A stretch of DNA of 7,232 nucleotides. Origin: JABMRP01 sp964444795 (lineage in GTDB: Bacteria; Planctomycetota; Planctomycetia; Pirellulales; Thermoguttaceae). Position 1 is the first letter of the stretch. Each line of letters begins with the position of its first letter. Positions 6,396 to 7,232 of this stretch are shown in pieces. Under the pieces are notes generated by a model. That model did no database searches and was not told the DNA's origin. It was given only the letters and a program-made list of their open reading frames with translations. The DNA lies in NCBI GenBank assembly GCA_964444795.1, contig CAYUIQ010000342.1, positions 1 to 7,232 of the forward strand, read 5' to 3'. The translations under genes and the position numbers were made by a program.

Positions 6396-6578
6396 CGTGA
6401 CCAGAGAACGGGTCTGCACGAGAGAGAGTTGCCGTATCTCCTCGGTCGCGAGCCCTCCAGCAACAACCGCCGCCGATAGCGGAAAGTCGTCACGCACCGC
6501 GCGTGAAGATGCGTCGCCGGGCCATGATTCCTGATCCCCTCGCCACTGGGCGGCCGCCACCCTCTCGTTGCTTCACAA

Positions 6579-6640
6579 CCCCGACGATTCTCCGAATGAG
6601 TTTTCTCGATTGGATGGCCCACTCCGGAGAATCATCGGGG
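6579..6640 (-). terminator. Long 16-bp inverted repeat downstream of the oxidoreductase gene
   Basis: Arms at 6579-6594 and 6625-6640 match over 16 bases with one exception (C6585 against A6634), enclosing 30 bases. In minus-strand RNA that exception becomes a G-U pair, so the stem is unbroken, whereas plus-strand RNA would have a C-A mismatch. The hairpin starts 30 bases past the stop of the leftward oxidoreductase gene. It could end or protect that transcript; no T-run follows. Confidence 0.5.
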
Positions 6641-6670
6641 CCACCCGCGCGAACCATCCCGACTCGGCCC

Positions 6671-7232
6671 TCACATGACATATTGCGGAATCTTCATAAG
6701 CTCCCCGTCCCGCAGCGCCGATTGGTGGGCCACGATGCCGGAGACGGTCATGTTTAGGGCTTGGACGATATCCACCAACGGCTTGCGGTCTTCGAGGATC
6801 GCGGTGACGAAGTCGTTCATCAGGTAGCCGTGCGATCCGCCGTGGCCGCCGCCCTTTACGCCGGGCGGTAACGGCGGTCGGTTCGTCGCTGGCAAGTTCT
6901 TTTCCTGCCCTTGATATTGACCATAGAACGTGCCCTTCTGTCCGCGGACGCGGCCCATCTCGCCGCTGTAGCCCGGCGTGTCCCAACTGACGGCCATGCG
7001 TGACATGCCGCCTTCGCTGGTGCGAAACGTGGCGATTTCCGTGCCAAAGGGGTTCTTGTAACGATTGTTCGCCGCCTGCAACCACGGAGTGAGGCTGGGC
7101 ATTCCCATGCAGCAGACTTCGGTAAAACTGCCCTCGGTGACGCCCATGTAGTAGGCGTTCGAGTGCGTGGGATACCATTGCGGCGGGCTGCCGACACGCC
7201 AGTTTTTGTATGATCCAATCGGGTCCTTTGTG
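6671..7232 (-). CDS. Gfo/Idh/MocA-family oxidoreductase, C-terminal part (cut by right edge)
   Basis: The last 186 residues of a probable NAD(P)-dependent sugar or inositol dehydrogenase-like enzyme are visible; the N-terminal Rossmann domain lies outside the window. The frame is open to the edge, so the internal ATG at 7147 is not the start. Family-like features are WRVGSPPQWYPTHSNAYYMG near the left of the fragment, the GGHGGSHGYLMNDFV stretch and the closing helix region DIVQALNMTVSGIVAHQSAL, then DGELMKIPQYVM at the end. These match the conserved C-terminal portion seen in the many planctomycete paralogues of this family (recalled, not searched). The substrate cannot be assigned without the N-terminal half and active-site region. 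It converges on the coiled-coil gene with 381 bases between. Confidence 0.85.
   Translation of the reverse strand, partial: TKDPIGSYKNWRVGSPPQWYPTHSNAYYMGVTEGSFTEVCCMGMPSLTPWLQAANNRYKNPFGTEIATFRTSEGGMSRMAVSWDTPGYSGEMGRVRGQKGTFYGQYQGQEKNLPATNRPPLPPGVKGGGHGGSHGYLMNDFVTAILEDRKPLVDIVQALNMTVSGIVAHQSALRDGELMKIPQYVM

Larger units (their letters stand above)
6290..6670. other. Non-coding convergent intergenic stretch rich in hairpins
   Basis: This region lies between the stops of two convergent genes and holds no credible gene. Its left half carries three closely spaced inverted repeats and its right end a long one, each listed separately. Between 6396 and 6578 I see only a minor GTTG/CAAC hairpin near 6567-6579. 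Confidence 0.7.

Noticed and set aside
5383..6534. 383-codon plus-strand reading overlapping the coiled-coil gene
   Set aside because: Arg/Pro-rich shadow frame; the 5513-6289 frame has the signal peptide, coiled coil and a near-consensus ribosome binding site.
6359..6622. 87-codon minus-strand reading in the convergent intergenic region
   Set aside because: It covers inverted repeats, has no ribosome binding site and shows an Arg-rich composition without motifs.

Overview
The window looks like a piece of a high-GC Gram-negative genome, most likely a planctomycete (Planctomycetota, perhaps Pirellulales). This is an inference. It rests on the Gfo/Idh/MocA-type oxidoreductase at the right edge, the EcsA-like ATPase with a large two-part permease, the high GC at third codon positions, and intergenic hairpins of a kind I recall from that group. 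No rRNA, tRNA, CRISPR array or insertion sequence is visible.

Layout from left to right. Positions 1-280 hold the 5' end of a minus-strand gene for a secreted protein: signal peptide, then a proline/valine/threonine-rich 16-residue repeat encoded by a 48-bp tandem repeat that runs off the left edge. Positions 281-676 show no convincing gene. Positions 677-5217 hold three minus-strand genes in one apparent operon. In transcription order these are an anchored protein made of two homologous halves (3391-5217), an ABC ATPase (2467-3291) and a roughly 12-TM ABC-2-type permease (677-2470). ATPase and permease overlap by ATGA. A 295-bp divergent intergenic region follows, with a plausible minus-strand promoter and a short perfect dyad. 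Positions 5513-6289 (plus strand) encode a secreted coiled-coil protein with a small C-terminal beta-rich domain. Positions 6290-6670 are non-coding and hold four hairpin-forming inverted repeats. Positions 6671-7232 are the C-terminal part of a minus-strand Gfo/Idh/MocA oxidoreductase that runs off the right edge.

How they may work together: the ATPase and permease clearly form one ABC system, and its direction of transport and substrate cannot be read from the sequence. The duplicated, N-terminally anchored protein is transcribed ahead of them and may be an extracytoplasmic partner of the transporter. This trio is the best candidate here for something undescribed, but the link is positional only. 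The divergent coiled-coil protein could share regulation with it. The two edge genes look unrelated.
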